Below, piece by piece: positions 26,363-33,947 of a DNA stretch of 64,000 nt; the first letter of the stretch is position 1; every line of letters begins with the position of its first letter. Source of the DNA: an uncultured Collinsella sp. (GTDB lineage: Bacteria; Actinomycetota; Coriobacteriia; Coriobacteriales; Coriobacteriaceae). The translations under genes were made by a program, and so were the position numbers. Under the pieces are notes generated by a model that saw only the letters and a program-made list of their open reading frames with translations, had not been told where the DNA came from and searched no databases. Where the stretch lies: assembly GCA_937943045.1 (NCBI GenBank), contig CALEBN010000006.1, positions 26,049 through 90,048 on the forward strand, read 5' to 3'.

Positions 26363-26718
26363 ACGCGGTCTCATCCTATATTGCCTACGCGCGGGCGCTC
26401 AGCAGGCTGGGTTGGACGCCTGCGGAGTTTGTGGTGGCGGAGTCGTTTGCCGTGCGCCTGCGTGGCATGCTGGGGCGGTCGCCGATTGCCGCCAACGGGT
26501 TGCCGCTCGTCATGGCGTTTCCACGCTGCTCTTCGGTCCACACCTGCTTTATGGCCTATCCCATCGACATTGCCTTTATCGATCGAAACGGCAGCATCCT
26601 CGCGTGCTACGAAAACGTCCGTCCTTGGCGCATGTGTTCCTGTCCCGGTGCCTGGGCGGTGCTGGAACGCCCTTCAATCCTCGCTACACCTCCCGCCTTT
26701 CAACAAGTGCCGGCGTAA
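26359..26718 (+). CDS. DUF192 family protein
   Basis: 119 residues from GTG 26359, which overlaps the previous stop (GTGA). The DUF192 pattern is present: RLRGMLGRSP, then MAFPRCSSVHTCFMAYPIDIAFIDRNGSIL, split over two strands of a small beta-barrel. DUF192 genes often end tad operons, but their function is unknown. No signal peptide is evident from this start, although many homologues have one. It is the last gene of the operon. Confidence 0.8.
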   Translation: MNAVSSYIAYARALSRLGWTPAEFVVAESFAVRLRGMLGRSPIAANGLPLVMAFPRCSSVHTCFMAYPIDIAFIDRNGSILACYENVRPWRMCSCPGAWAVLERPSILATPPAFQQVPA

Positions 26719-26736
26719 GAATTGGCGACAGCGGAC

Positions 26737-26751
26737 TTTCGTCATACGAAA
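26737..26751. promoter_or_regulatory. Palindromic operator of a toxin-antitoxin-like pair
   Basis: TTTCGT-CAT-ACGAAA is a perfect palindrome. A TAAGAT that may be a -10 box follows at 26757-26762, placing the palindrome in the -35/-10 interval. Such placement suits autorepression by a ribbon-helix-helix antitoxin. Confidence 0.5.
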
Positions 26752-26776
26752 TTGGGTAAGATGGAGGAGAAGATGC

Positions 26777-27043
26777 ATGGATGTTGAGATCCATCCCAAC
26801 GCCAAAAAACACTTGACGGAAAAGCAAGTGCTTGGTGCCTGGTTCGCGGTTACTGAGTGCATTCGCCGCGAGTCGGAGGACGAGCCGCCGAGATGGCTTG
26901 CCATTGGATGGCTTCCAGATGGTCGAAGTATGGAACTTGTTGCAGTCGAACTAATTCGTGGATGGCTCATTATTCATGCCCTGTCTCCGGTTCAGAAGAA
27001 ATTCTGGCAAGAGATCGAGCAAGCTCGGCAGAGGGGTCGATGA
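26777..27043 (+). CDS. Small protein, candidate toxin of a two-gene module
   Basis: An 88-residue protein from ATG 26777 behind GGAGGAG. A conserved-looking core reads RWLAIGWLPDGRSMELVAVELIRGWLIIHALSP, three beta strands with a charged helix before and after. The layout is similar to BrnT/RelE-fold toxins, but I cannot assign a family and see no defined catalytic residues. It overlaps the next gene, which encodes a DNA-binding antitoxin-like protein, with the toxin first as in brnTA or higBA. Confidence 0.6.
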   Translation: MDVEIHPNAKKHLTEKQVLGAWFAVTECIRRESEDEPPRWLAIGWLPDGRSMELVAVELIRGWLIIHALSPVQKKFWQEIEQARQRGR

Positions 27044-27327
27044 TGAGCAAGGCGTATACGGCTGCCAATGGTCAGGTTGTAACGGATGAAATGATTGACG
27101 CGTGGTGCGAGCCGTACGAGCATGGCGGGTTTCCGGACGGCGAGCATACCGTTGGGGGGATCGTGCACGGGCGGCCTCCGCTCTCAAGCGAAGGGACGGC
27201 AACGCTATCGGTCAAGATTCCCCTAGGGATGAAGGAGGCGATTCGTCGTCGGGCGGCGGCTGAAGGAATGACGCCAAGTGAGTTTGCCCGTGCAGCCTTG
27301 AGCGAAAAACTTCTTGCGGTGGGTTGA
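27043..27327 (+). CDS. Ribbon-helix-helix protein, candidate antitoxin
   Basis: A 94-residue protein. ATG 27043 shares its A with the TGA stop of the upstream gene; GAGGGG lies just before it, and ATG 27040 is the alternative. The C-terminal half (TATLSVKIPLGMKEAIRRRA then GMTPSEFARAALSEKL) fits the strand-helix-helix of RHH repressors, here placed at the C-terminus. The N-terminal half has an acidic segment ending in GGIVHGRPPLS, which could bind the toxin. Translation is coupled to the toxin gene. Confidence 0.65.
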   Translation: MSKAYTAANGQVVTDEMIDAWCEPYEHGGFPDGEHTVGGIVHGRPPLSSEGTATLSVKIPLGMKEAIRRRAAAEGMTPSEFARAALSEKLLAVG

Positions 27328-27383
27328 TGTCTCTAACGTGCTGTTCTATAGGGTCGGCCTTGTGGCTGGCGCCGTGCTCAAAA

Positions 27384-27430
27384 ACTTTTTTCAAATTCTC
27401 GGTTGACCGGAGCGCGTCCTTGGTTATACT
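27384..27430 (+). promoter_or_regulatory. Promoter of tRNA-Phe with upstream A/T motif
   Basis: TTGACC (27403-27408) and TATACT (27425-27430) are 16 bp apart. An ACTTTTTTCAAATT motif (27384-27397) lies 5 bp upstream of the -35 box, and the same kind of motif is found before all other tRNA genes here. Confidence 0.75.
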
Positions 27431-27462
27431 AATCAAGCCTTGAAACAAGGCACACCTCAAAT

Positions 27463-27517
<55 letters not shown>

Positions 27518-27535
<18 letters not shown>

Positions 27536-27773
27536 CCTTGAATTGACGAGGACCTCTGCAAAGGGGTCCTTTTCTTTTATGTGGACCATGCATGGAATCG
27601 AACCCCGTGAGGGCGCGGAGCTGAGGAAACGCGCAAGCGTTTTCCAGCGTAGCTCGCAAGGCGCGCAAGCGCCGCGGCGGTCCGTCCGCGCAGCGCGCGG
27701 ACGCGATTCCCTTCCCCGCCACCTTGAATTGACTAGGACCTCTGCAAAGGGGTCCTTTTCTTTTATGTGGACC
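27518..27773 (+). repeat. tRNA-tail repeat behind tRNA-Phe
   Basis: A 70-bp direct repeat occurs at 27518-27587 and 27704-27773 with one mismatch; it contains the tRNA 3' half of the T-arm, the acceptor 3' strand and the terminator. Between the copies, a 116-bp GC-rich core begins with an inverted copy of the T-arm (GGAATCGAACCCC at about 27593) and contains stems such as GGAAACGC/GCGTTTTCC, GGCGC/GCGCC and GTCCGCGC/GCGCGGAC. The core is related to those behind tRNA-Leu and tRNA-Arg. No reading frame with a ribosome site is seen. Confidence 0.85.
27549..27578 (+). terminator. tRNA-Phe terminator (first copy)
   Basis: The AGGACC/GGTCCT stem is followed by TTTTCTTTT. A near-identical second copy follows 186 bp downstream (27735-27764). 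Confidence 0.85.
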
Positions 27774-27776
27774 CGC

Positions 27777-27822
27777 GGAAAGCGCATCCCATTATTGAGC
27801 GAAAGAATGGAATGCGCTTTCC
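27777..27822. repeat. Intergenic hairpin
   Basis: A 17-bp inverted repeat with one mismatch (27777-27793 and 27806-27822) around a 12-nt loop. No T-run follows on either strand. Confidence 0.6.
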
Positions 27823-27910
27823 GGCGCCTGCCCTCGGCGTGTATGCGCATCTCGGTACGTCATCTTGACCCCGCTCGCCCCAGACATTCCTCCCGCTTTT
27901 GCGCCACTTT

Positions 27911-27950
27911 ACAGACCGTTCGGTCGTCTGTCCGCACGCGCGGGTATACT
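27911..27950 (+). promoter_or_regulatory. Promoter with TetR-like operator upstream of the GH5-like gene
   Basis: The palindrome GACCGTTCGGTC (27914-27925), within ACAGACC...GTCTGT, lies in the -35 region of a TATACT -10 box at 27945-27950. This palindrome type is common for TetR-family repressors. No TetR gene is adjacent. Confidence 0.5.
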
Positions 27951-28015
27951 CAAAACGATACTTTTCCTATGCAATACGATGCAGGTTTGGCCTGCACGAT
28001 CCGAAGGGGGCAGTG

Positions 28016-29077
28016 ATGGAGAGGATACTCGGCGTTAATCTCTCTGGCTGGTTTATTCCCGAGCCTTGGGTGACCCCGTCGCTATACGCGGCGACCGGTG
28101 CATCCAACGCGGCCGAGCTGCAGGAGGCCATGGGCACCGCCGCCTATAACGAGCGCATGCGCCGTCATTACGAGACGTTTGTGAGTGAGGACGATTTTCG
28201 CCGCATGGCGCAGATCGGTCTCAATGCCGTGCGTCTGCCGGTGCCCTGGTATGCCTTTGGTTCGCAGGAGTCCGATGCGTCCTACATCTCGGTTGTCGAC
28301 TACATCGACCGTGCAATTGAGTGGGCTGCCAAGTACGACATCCGCGTGCTGCTCGATCTGGCGACGGTGCCCGGTGGCCAGGGCGATTCCAACGATTCGC
28401 CCACCACGCCGGAGGCTGTTGCCGAGTGGCATTCGTCCACCAACGGCCGTCATGTCGCACTCGACGTGCTCGAGCGCTTGGCCGATCGCTACGGCGAGGC
28501 CGAGAGCCTGCTGGGCATTGAGCTGCTGGACACGCCGCAGATGAGCGTCCGCAAGAGCCTCTTTACCATGACGGATGGAATTCCGGCCCACTACTTGCGC
28601 AATTTCTATCGCGATGCCTACGAGCTCGTCCGTTCGTATATGCCCGAGGATAAGATCGTCGTCTTCTCGTCTTCGGGGCATCCCAGCGAGTGGAAGCATT
28701 TTATGCGCGGTGCCAAGTACAAGAACGTCTACATGGACCTTCACCTGTACCATTACCGCGACGAGTATGCGCTCGACATCACGAGCCCCCGCGGGCTGAC
28801 GACGGCGATTTCGCGTAACAAGCGCGAGCTTAAAGAAGCGATCTCGACTGGGTTCCCCGTGCTGGTGGGCGAATGGTCGGGCGCGGCGATCTTTGCCAAC
28901 TCGTCGGTTACGCCCGAGGGCCGCAATGCCTACGAGCGCGTGTTTATCGCCAACCAGCTGGCTTCGTTTGCGCCGGCTGCCGGTTGGTTCTTCCAAACGT
29001 GGAAGACCGAGAAGCGCATTGCAGCATGGGACGCCCGCGCGGCACTCGGTACGCTCGAGCGCGGCATGATTGAATAG
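28016..29077 (+). CDS. GH5-like protein lacking the usual catalytic acid/base
   Basis: A 353-residue cytosolic (no signal peptide) TIM-barrel protein like the GH5 exo-beta-1,3-glucanase type: GVNLSGWFIPEPW at the N-terminus, then VRLPVPWYAFG and LLGIELLDTPQ. In active enzymes the last motif is LLNEP with the acid/base Glu; here it is Asp172-Thr173-Pro174, so that Glu is missing. The nucleophile region GEWSGA retains Glu286. The DLH..PGSQNG motif is also altered (DLATVPGGQG). The start ATG 28016 follows AAGGGGG. The protein is probably non-hydrolytic or uses another mechanism; binding of a glucan or a regulatory role are options. Confidence 0.75.
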   Translation: MERILGVNLSGWFIPEPWVTPSLYAATGASNAAELQEAMGTAAYNERMRRHYETFVSEDDFRRMAQIGLNAVRLPVPWYAFGSQESDASYISVVDYIDRAIEWAAKYDIRVLLDLATVPGGQGDSNDSPTTPEAVAEWHSSTNGRHVALDVLERLADRYGEAESLLGIELLDTPQMSVRKSLFTMTDGIPAHYLRNFYRDAYELVRSYMPEDKIVVFSSSGHPSEWKHFMRGAKYKNVYMDLHLYHYRDEYALDITSPRGLTTAISRNKRELKEAISTGFPVLVGEWSGAAIFANSSVTPEGRNAYERVFIANQLASFAPAAGWFFQTWKTEKRIAAWDARAALGTLERGMIE

Positions 29078-29083
29078 GTTGAT

Positions 29084-29962
29084 ATGACGCAAAACAGCGC
29101 CCATACGGGCAAACTCTATGTGGTCGGCACGCCCATCGGCAACCTGGGCGACCTGTCCCCGCGCGTTGGCGAGGCCTTTGCCGCCGCCGATGCCATTTGC
29201 TGCGAAGACACGCGTGTGACGTCAAAGCTGCTGATGCACCTGGGCATTTCCAAGCCGCTTGTCCGTTGCGACGAGAATGTGATCGCCAGTCGCGCCGCCG
29301 GCCTGGTCGACCGCCTGCTGGCGGGGGAGACCCTCGCCTTTGCCTCGGACGCCGGCATGCCGAGCGTGTCCGACCCCGGCCAGGTGCTGGTCGAGGCGGC
29401 GCGTGAGGCCGATGTGCCCGTAGAAGTTATTCCCGGGCCCTCTGCTTGCGTCACGGCGCTCGTTTCGTCCGGCATTCCCTGCGAGCATTTTTTCTTCGAG
29501 GGCTTTTTGGACCGAAAGCACGGCGACCGCGTGCGCCGTTTGCAGCGCCTTGCCGTAGTACCCGGCGCGCTCATCTTCTACGAGTCTCCACATCGCATCG
29601 TGGCGACGCTCGAGGCCGTGGCGGAGGTCTTTCCCCAGCGTGAGGTTGCCGTCTGCCGCGAACTCACCAAGCTGCACGAGGAGGTCTTGCGCGGGCCCGC
29701 TGCCCAGCTCGCCGAGGAGCTGCGTGCTCGCGGCGAGGTAAAGGGCGAGATTGCGCTGGTCATCGCGCCGCCGAGCGAGGACGAGGAGGCTGGCATCGTA
29801 CCGGTTGGCGCCGCGGCAGCGGATCCCGACGAGGCCCTGCGCGAGGATATCCGCGCCGCGCTCGAGGAGGGGGAGCCCGCCTCTGCGGTGGCCAAGCGCC
29901 TGTCTCAGAAGTATTCGCGCCGCAAGCGCGATGTCTATGCCATGGTGCTCGATATGCAATAG
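29084..29962 (+). CDS. rsmI: 16S rRNA (cytidine1402-2'-O)-methyltransferase
   Basis: SAM-dependent 2'-O-methylation of C1402 in the 16S rRNA decoding centre. The 292-residue protein has the tetrapyrrole-methylase fold with GKLYVVGTPIGNLGDLS at the N-terminus, the CEDTRVTSKLL motif, the SDAGMPSVSDPG motif and IPGPSACVTALVSSG. The C-terminal domain ends in a Lys/Arg-rich stretch (KRLSQKYSRRKRDVY) likely to bind RNA. It starts 6 bp after the GH5-like gene and probably belongs to the same transcript. Confidence 0.96.
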   Translation: MTQNSAHTGKLYVVGTPIGNLGDLSPRVGEAFAAADAICCEDTRVTSKLLMHLGISKPLVRCDENVIASRAAGLVDRLLAGETLAFASDAGMPSVSDPGQVLVEAAREADVPVEVIPGPSACVTALVSSGIPCEHFFFEGFLDRKHGDRVRRLQRLAVVPGALIFYESPHRIVATLEAVAEVFPQREVAVCRELTKLHEEVLRGPAAQLAEELRARGEVKGEIALVIAPPSEDEEAGIVPVGAAAADPDEALREDIRAALEEGEPASAVAKRLSQKYSRRKRDVYAMVLDMQ

Positions 29963-30031
29963 ATGGAGGATATCCAGCCCTTGCGCTAGAATCATCCCCT
30001 GTATGCAACGTTTTTCTGGAGGACAAACCCC

Positions 30032-31633
30032 ATGGATCAAAGCAAGCCTTCGTTCTTTATCACGACGCCCATCTACTACGTCAACGCCGATCCGCACCTG
30101 GGCACGGCTTATTCCACCATCATCGCCGACGTTCAGGCTCGCTATCGCCGCTCCGCTGGCTACAACGTTAAGTTCCTGACCGGCATGGACGAGCACGGCG
30201 AGAAGGTCGCCGAGGCCGCAGCCAAGCATGGCATGACGCCGCAGGAGTGGACCGACAGCCAGGCTCCGCACTTCAAGGAGCTTTGGAGCAAGCTCGAGAT
30301 TTCCAACGATGACTTCATTCGCACCACCGAGCCGCGCCAGCATCATGCCGTGCAGTACCTGTGGGAGCGCATGAAGGAGTCCGGTTACCTGTATAAGGGC
30401 AGCTACGACGGCTGGTATTGCGTGCCTGACGAGACCTACTTCACCGATACGCAGGTCCAGAAGGGCGACGAGGAGTACGGCAGCGTCGGCCAGCACCTGT
30501 GCCCCGACTGCCACCGTCCACTTGAGCGCGTGCAGGAGGAGTCCTACTTCTTTAAGCTTTCCGCCTTCCAGGACAAGCTGCTCAAGCTTTACGACGAGCA
30601 CCCCGACTTTGTCGAGCCTGCGTTCCGCATGAACGAGGTGCGCAGCTTTGTCGAGGGCGGTCTTAACGACCTTTCCGTGAGCCGCACGAGCTTTGACTGG
30701 GGCATTCAGGTCCCGTTTGACGAGGGCCACGTGACCTACGTGTGGTTCGATGCACTGCTCAACTATATGACGGCCGTCGGCTACGGCGTCGACACCGACG
30801 AGGCGCGTACCGAGCTGGCCTATCGTTGGCCCGCGCAGTTCCACATCGTGGGTAAGGACATCATCCGCTTCCACTGCGTCATTTGGCCCGCCATGCTCAT
30901 GGCCATTGGTGAGGCCCTGCCCGAGCACGTCTTTGCCCACGGCTTCCTGACCGTGCGCAATGCCGAGACCGGCAAGGCCGAGAAGATGTCCAAGAGCCGC
31001 GGCAACGCCATCGCTCCGCAGGACGTTATCGACATGCTGGGCGTCGAGGGCTATCGCTATTACTTCATGACCGACGTCGTCCCCGGCACCGACGGTGCCA
31101 TCAGCTTCGATCGCATGGAGCAGGTCTACAACGCCGACCTGGCCAACAGCTGGGGCAACCTTATCTCGCGTTCGCTCAACATGAGCGGCAAGTATTTTGA
31201 CGGTTGCGCGCCCGCCAAGCCCGCATCGTTCGATGCGTTCGACAACCCGCTGGCAAAGATCGCCGATGGTCTGGTCGAGCGCTACATGGCCAAGATGGAC
31301 GTGCTCGATTACGGTGGAGCCAAGGACGAGGTCATGGAGCTCATCCACGCCGCCAACCACTACATCGAGGACTCCGAGCCTTGGGCACTTGCCAAGGACG
31401 AGGCCAAGGCTGACGAGCTGGCGTTTGTGATCTACAACCTGCTCGAGGCCATCCGCATTGCCGCTCACCTGCTGATGCCGCTCATGCCCCAGACTTCTGC
31501 CGAGACTCTGCGCCGCCTGTCCTGCGAGGACGAGGCCGCGAGCGACGACCTCAAGGGCATTTGCGCTTGGGGCCTGCTTGCTGGTGGTCAGCCCGTCGAG
31601 AAGGGCGATCCGCTGTTCCCGCGTCTGGCGTAG
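30032..31633 (+). CDS. metG: Methionine--tRNA ligase
   Basis: A class I synthetase charging initiator and elongator tRNA-Met. The 533-residue protein has the HLG-type HIGH motif (DPHLGTAYSTI) and KMSKS (residues within EKMSKSRGNAI). A single Cys-x-x-Cys knuckle (CPDCHRP) is visible in the connective peptide, so this is the one-knuckle form. The helical anticodon domain ends the protein; the C-terminal EMAP-like dimerisation domain of E. coli MetRS is absent. A CTGGAGG site precedes ATG 30032. A terminator follows at 31676. Confidence 0.97.
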   Translation: MDQSKPSFFITTPIYYVNADPHLGTAYSTIIADVQARYRRSAGYNVKFLTGMDEHGEKVAEAAAKHGMTPQEWTDSQAPHFKELWSKLEISNDDFIRTTEPRQHHAVQYLWERMKESGYLYKGSYDGWYCVPDETYFTDTQVQKGDEEYGSVGQHLCPDCHRPLERVQEESYFFKLSAFQDKLLKLYDEHPDFVEPAFRMNEVRSFVEGGLNDLSVSRTSFDWGIQVPFDEGHVTYVWFDALLNYMTAVGYGVDTDEARTELAYRWPAQFHIVGKDIIRFHCVIWPAMLMAIGEALPEHVFAHGFLTVRNAETGKAEKMSKSRGNAIAPQDVIDMLGVEGYRYYFMTDVVPGTDGAISFDRMEQVYNADLANSWGNLISRSLNMSGKYFDGCAPAKPASFDAFDNPLAKIADGLVERYMAKMDVLDYGGAKDEVMELIHAANHYIEDSEPWALAKDEAKADELAFVIYNLLEAIRIAAHLLMPLMPQTSAETLRRLSCEDEAASDDLKGICAWGLLAGGQPVEKGDPLFPRLA

Positions 31634-31675
31634 AGACCGCGCGAGCGCCATATCGGCAATTTGCTGTTTAGCTGT

Positions 31676-31711
31676 AAGGGCATGGCCACCACGGTCCATG
31701 CCCTTTTGTTT
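31676..31711 (+). terminator. Intrinsic terminator of metG
   Basis: The AAGGGCATGG/CCATGCCCTT stem with a 10-nt loop is followed by TTGTTT. Confidence 0.9.
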
Positions 31712-31743
31712 CAAGACGCCGCCATCATGCTAAGGAGGCAACC

Positions 31744-32604
31744 ATGACAACTTCGCCTTTGGCAAACCCCACGGCCACCAGGGAGCTGCTAGAGGAGTTT
31801 GGCCTTGCGACTAAGCATCGCCTGGGCCAGAACTTTCTAATCGACAATCATGTGATCGAGCGTATCTGCGAGCTTGCCGAGCTTGCAGGTGACGAGCGCG
31901 TACTCGAGGTGGGTCCGGGTTGCGGTACGTTGACACTTGCGTTGTTGCAGGAGGCGGCGTGCGTTACGTCGATCGAGGCCGATCCCGAGCTTGAGCCGGT
32001 GCTTGACGCCCACGCCGCCGACTATGCCAACTTCCGCTTTATCATGGGCGATGCGCTCAAGGTGGGCCCGGAGCAGATTGAGCAGGTTGCGGGCGGTACG
32101 CCGACGGTGTTTGTCGCGAATCTGCCCTACAACGTGGCGGCGACGATCATCCTTCAGTTCTTCCAGACGATGCCCGCGCTTAAGCGCGCTGTCGTCATGG
32201 TTCAAAAGGAGGTTGCCGATCGCATTGCCGCAACGCCCGGTAACAAGACCTATGGCGGCTACACGGCAAAACTCGGCCTGTACGCGCAGGTGACGGGTCG
32301 CTTTGAGGTGCCGCCGCGTTGCTTTATGCCGGCGCCGCACGTGGACTCGGCCGTCGTGCGTATCGACCGTGTTGACGGCGTGGTGCCCGAGGGGCTCGAT
32401 CGCGAATTTGTGGCCCGCGTGATTGATGCCGCATTTGCTCAGCGTCGCAAGACCATCCGCAATTCCATGAGCGCCAACGGCTTTGCCAAGGACGTGCTCG
32501 ACGCTGCCTTTGAGGCTTGCGGTATTGCACCCACCACGCGCGCCGAGACGCTTGATGTTGCTGACTTTGTCCGTCTGGCCCAGGAGCTAATCCATGATGC
32601 CTAA
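31744..32604 (+). CDS. rsmA: 16S rRNA (adenine1518/1519-N6)-dimethyltransferase
   Basis: KsgA/RsmA dimethylates two adjacent adenines in helix 45 of 16S rRNA with SAM. The 286-residue protein has GQNFLIDNHVIERI, the SAM motif EVGPGCGTLTLALL, the catalytic NLPYN motif and the C-terminal VDSAVVRIDR strand typical of the family. A perfect AAGGAGG lies 5 bases before ATG 31744. It overlaps the next gene by 11 bp, so the two are co-expressed, as is common for ksgA and tatD. Confidence 0.96.
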   Translation: MTTSPLANPTATRELLEEFGLATKHRLGQNFLIDNHVIERICELAELAGDERVLEVGPGCGTLTLALLQEAACVTSIEADPELEPVLDAHAADYANFRFIMGDALKVGPEQIEQVAGGTPTVFVANLPYNVAATIILQFFQTMPALKRAVVMVQKEVADRIAATPGNKTYGGYTAKLGLYAQVTGRFEVPPRCFMPAPHVDSAVVRIDRVDGVVPEGLDREFVARVIDAAFAQRRKTIRNSMSANGFAKDVLDAAFEACGIAPTTRAETLDVADFVRLAQELIHDA

Positions 32605-33511
32605 TGCCGAACGTGTGACGTTTACCAAGAAAAAGAAGACGGTTGCTTGTCCCGTGCCCTTGGCGCCGCTTGCCGACACGCATGCACATCTGCTTTCGTT
32701 CTGGGGCAAGGATGTGCCTGAGACGCTCGTGCGTGCCAAGGCGGCGGGCGTCGACCTGTTGGTGACGATGTTCGACCCCATCGCTGATAAACGCAGCGTG
32801 ACGGACTATAGCGACTGGCTGACGCGCGAAATTCTGCCGATGCAGGATATCCCGCAGATCAAGTATCTTGCCGGCGTGCATCCGTATGGCGCACCGGACT
32901 ATACCGACGACGTTCACGCACAGGTCGTTGCCGCGCTCGATGATCCCTTATGCGCCGGTATTGGCGAAATCGGCCTGGACTACCACATGGACTATGACGA
33001 CGATATCGCGCCGGCACCCCATAACGTGCAGATTGACTGCATGGCGCGTCAGCTCGAGCTTGCCGTGTGCCGTAACGTGCCGGTGGAGCTGCATCTGCGC
33101 CACGAGGACACGGACCATGAGCGCACCTCGCACGTGGACGCCTACAACGTGCTTCGTGAGGTGGGCGTGCCCCAGGCCGGTTGTGTGCTGCACTGCTTTG
33201 GCGAGGACCGCGCCACGATGGAGCGCTTTGCGGAGCTGGGCTGCTATATCGCCTATGGTGGTGCGGCTACCTTTAAGCGCAACGACGACGTGCGCGAGGC
33301 ATTCGCGGCAACCCCACTCGATCGAATTTTGTTCGAGACGGATTGCCCGTATATGGCTCCGGAGCCCATCCGCGGTCTTGAATGCGAGCCCGCAATGATC
33401 TCCATTACGGCAAACGCGCTGGTCAACGACCGTGTCGATCGTACCGGCGAGGATGCTGAGGCAATCGCGCGAGCAGCTTGGGAAAATGCCTGCAAACTTT
33501 TTCAAAAATAG
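32594..33511 (+). CDS. TatD family metal-dependent hydrolase
   Basis: A 305-residue TIM-barrel hydrolase of the amidohydrolase superfamily. Metal and catalytic residues are seen in DTHAHLL, EIGLDYH, HLRHED, HCFGED and ETDCPYMAPEP. TatD/YcfH proteins act as nucleases or deacylases on DNA or D-aminoacyl-tRNA; the substrate here is not known. An N-terminal basic stretch (KKKKTVACPVPLAP) is a lineage-specific extension. ATG 32594 lies inside rsmA with CAGGAGC upstream. Confidence 0.9.
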   Translation: MMPNAERVTFTKKKKTVACPVPLAPLADTHAHLLSFWGKDVPETLVRAKAAGVDLLVTMFDPIADKRSVTDYSDWLTREILPMQDIPQIKYLAGVHPYGAPDYTDDVHAQVVAALDDPLCAGIGEIGLDYHMDYDDDIAPAPHNVQIDCMARQLELAVCRNVPVELHLRHEDTDHERTSHVDAYNVLREVGVPQAGCVLHCFGEDRATMERFAELGCYIAYGGAATFKRNDDVREAFAATPLDRILFETDCPYMAPEPIRGLECEPAMISITANALVNDRVDRTGEDAEAIARAAWENACKLFQK

Positions 33512-33543
33512 TTCTTGCGTTCGCGATGGCGCTCCGTTATTCT
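33496..33543 (+). promoter_or_regulatory. Promoter of tRNA-Leu with upstream A/T motif
   Basis: TTGCGT (33515-33520) and TATTCT (33538-33543) are 17 bp apart. The ACTTTTTCAAAAAT motif at 33496-33509 lies 5 bp before the -35 box and overlaps the end of the tatD-like gene. Confidence 0.7.
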
Positions 33544-33554
33544 AATTCCTGCAC

Positions 33555-33641
33555 GCGGGCGTGGCGGAATTGGCAGACGCGTACGGTTCAGGTCCGTATG
33601 GGGGTAACCCCATGAAGGTTCAAGTCCTTTCGCCCGCACCA
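33555..33641 (+). tRNA. tRNA-Leu (CAG)
   Basis: An 87-nt class II tRNA with an encoded CCA. Acceptor GCGGGCG pairs with CGCCCGC, the anticodon loop TTCAGGT holds CAG, and a long variable arm ATGGGGGTAACCCCAT is present. The T arm contains GGTTCAAGTCC. Confidence 0.96.
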
Positions 33642-33874
33642 TTGAATGAAAGAGCTCCCAGCAATGGGGGCTTTTTTGTTATGGGCCCATCGCAGGGACT
33701 TGAACCTGCGAAGGAGCGAGCGTAAAGAAAACGCGGAGCGGTTTTAGCGAGCTGGCGAGTCCGCCGGCAGGCGGGCGAAGCCGGTGCGGATCCGCGCAGC
33801 GGATACGCGGACGTCCTTTCGCCCGCACCATTGATTGAAAGAGCTCCCAGCAATGGGAGCTTTTTTGTTATGGG
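33624..33874 (+). repeat. tRNA-tail repeat behind tRNA-Leu
   Basis: A 62-bp direct repeat (33624-33685 and 33813-33874; two mismatches) covers the tRNA-Leu 3' end and its terminator (AGCTCCC/GGGGGCT plus T6 at 33651-33679). The 127-bp core starts with an inverted T-arm (GGGACTTGAACC at about 33694). It then shares with the tRNA-Arg elements the run AAGAAAACGCGGAGCG followed by TTTTAGCG, and the block around CCGCCGGCAGGCGGGCGAAG, and ends in CGCGGAC. The period is 189 bp. Confidence 0.85.
33651..33679 (+). terminator. tRNA-Leu terminator (first copy)
   Basis: AGCTCCC and GGGGGCT arms with an AGCAAT loop are followed by TTTTTT. The second copy lies at about 33840-33868. Confidence 0.85.
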
Positions 33875-33947
33875 TCTCTTGTTGATGTCACGTGGCTGCT
33901 TCGTGCGGGTATCCTAGTGCCAACGTGTGCCTATCAGAGGAGAGACC

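Noticed and set aside
29222..31714. 830-codon minus-strand open frame opposite rsmI and metG
   Set aside because: Both plus-strand genes have complete family motifs; the antisense frame has none and spans two genes.
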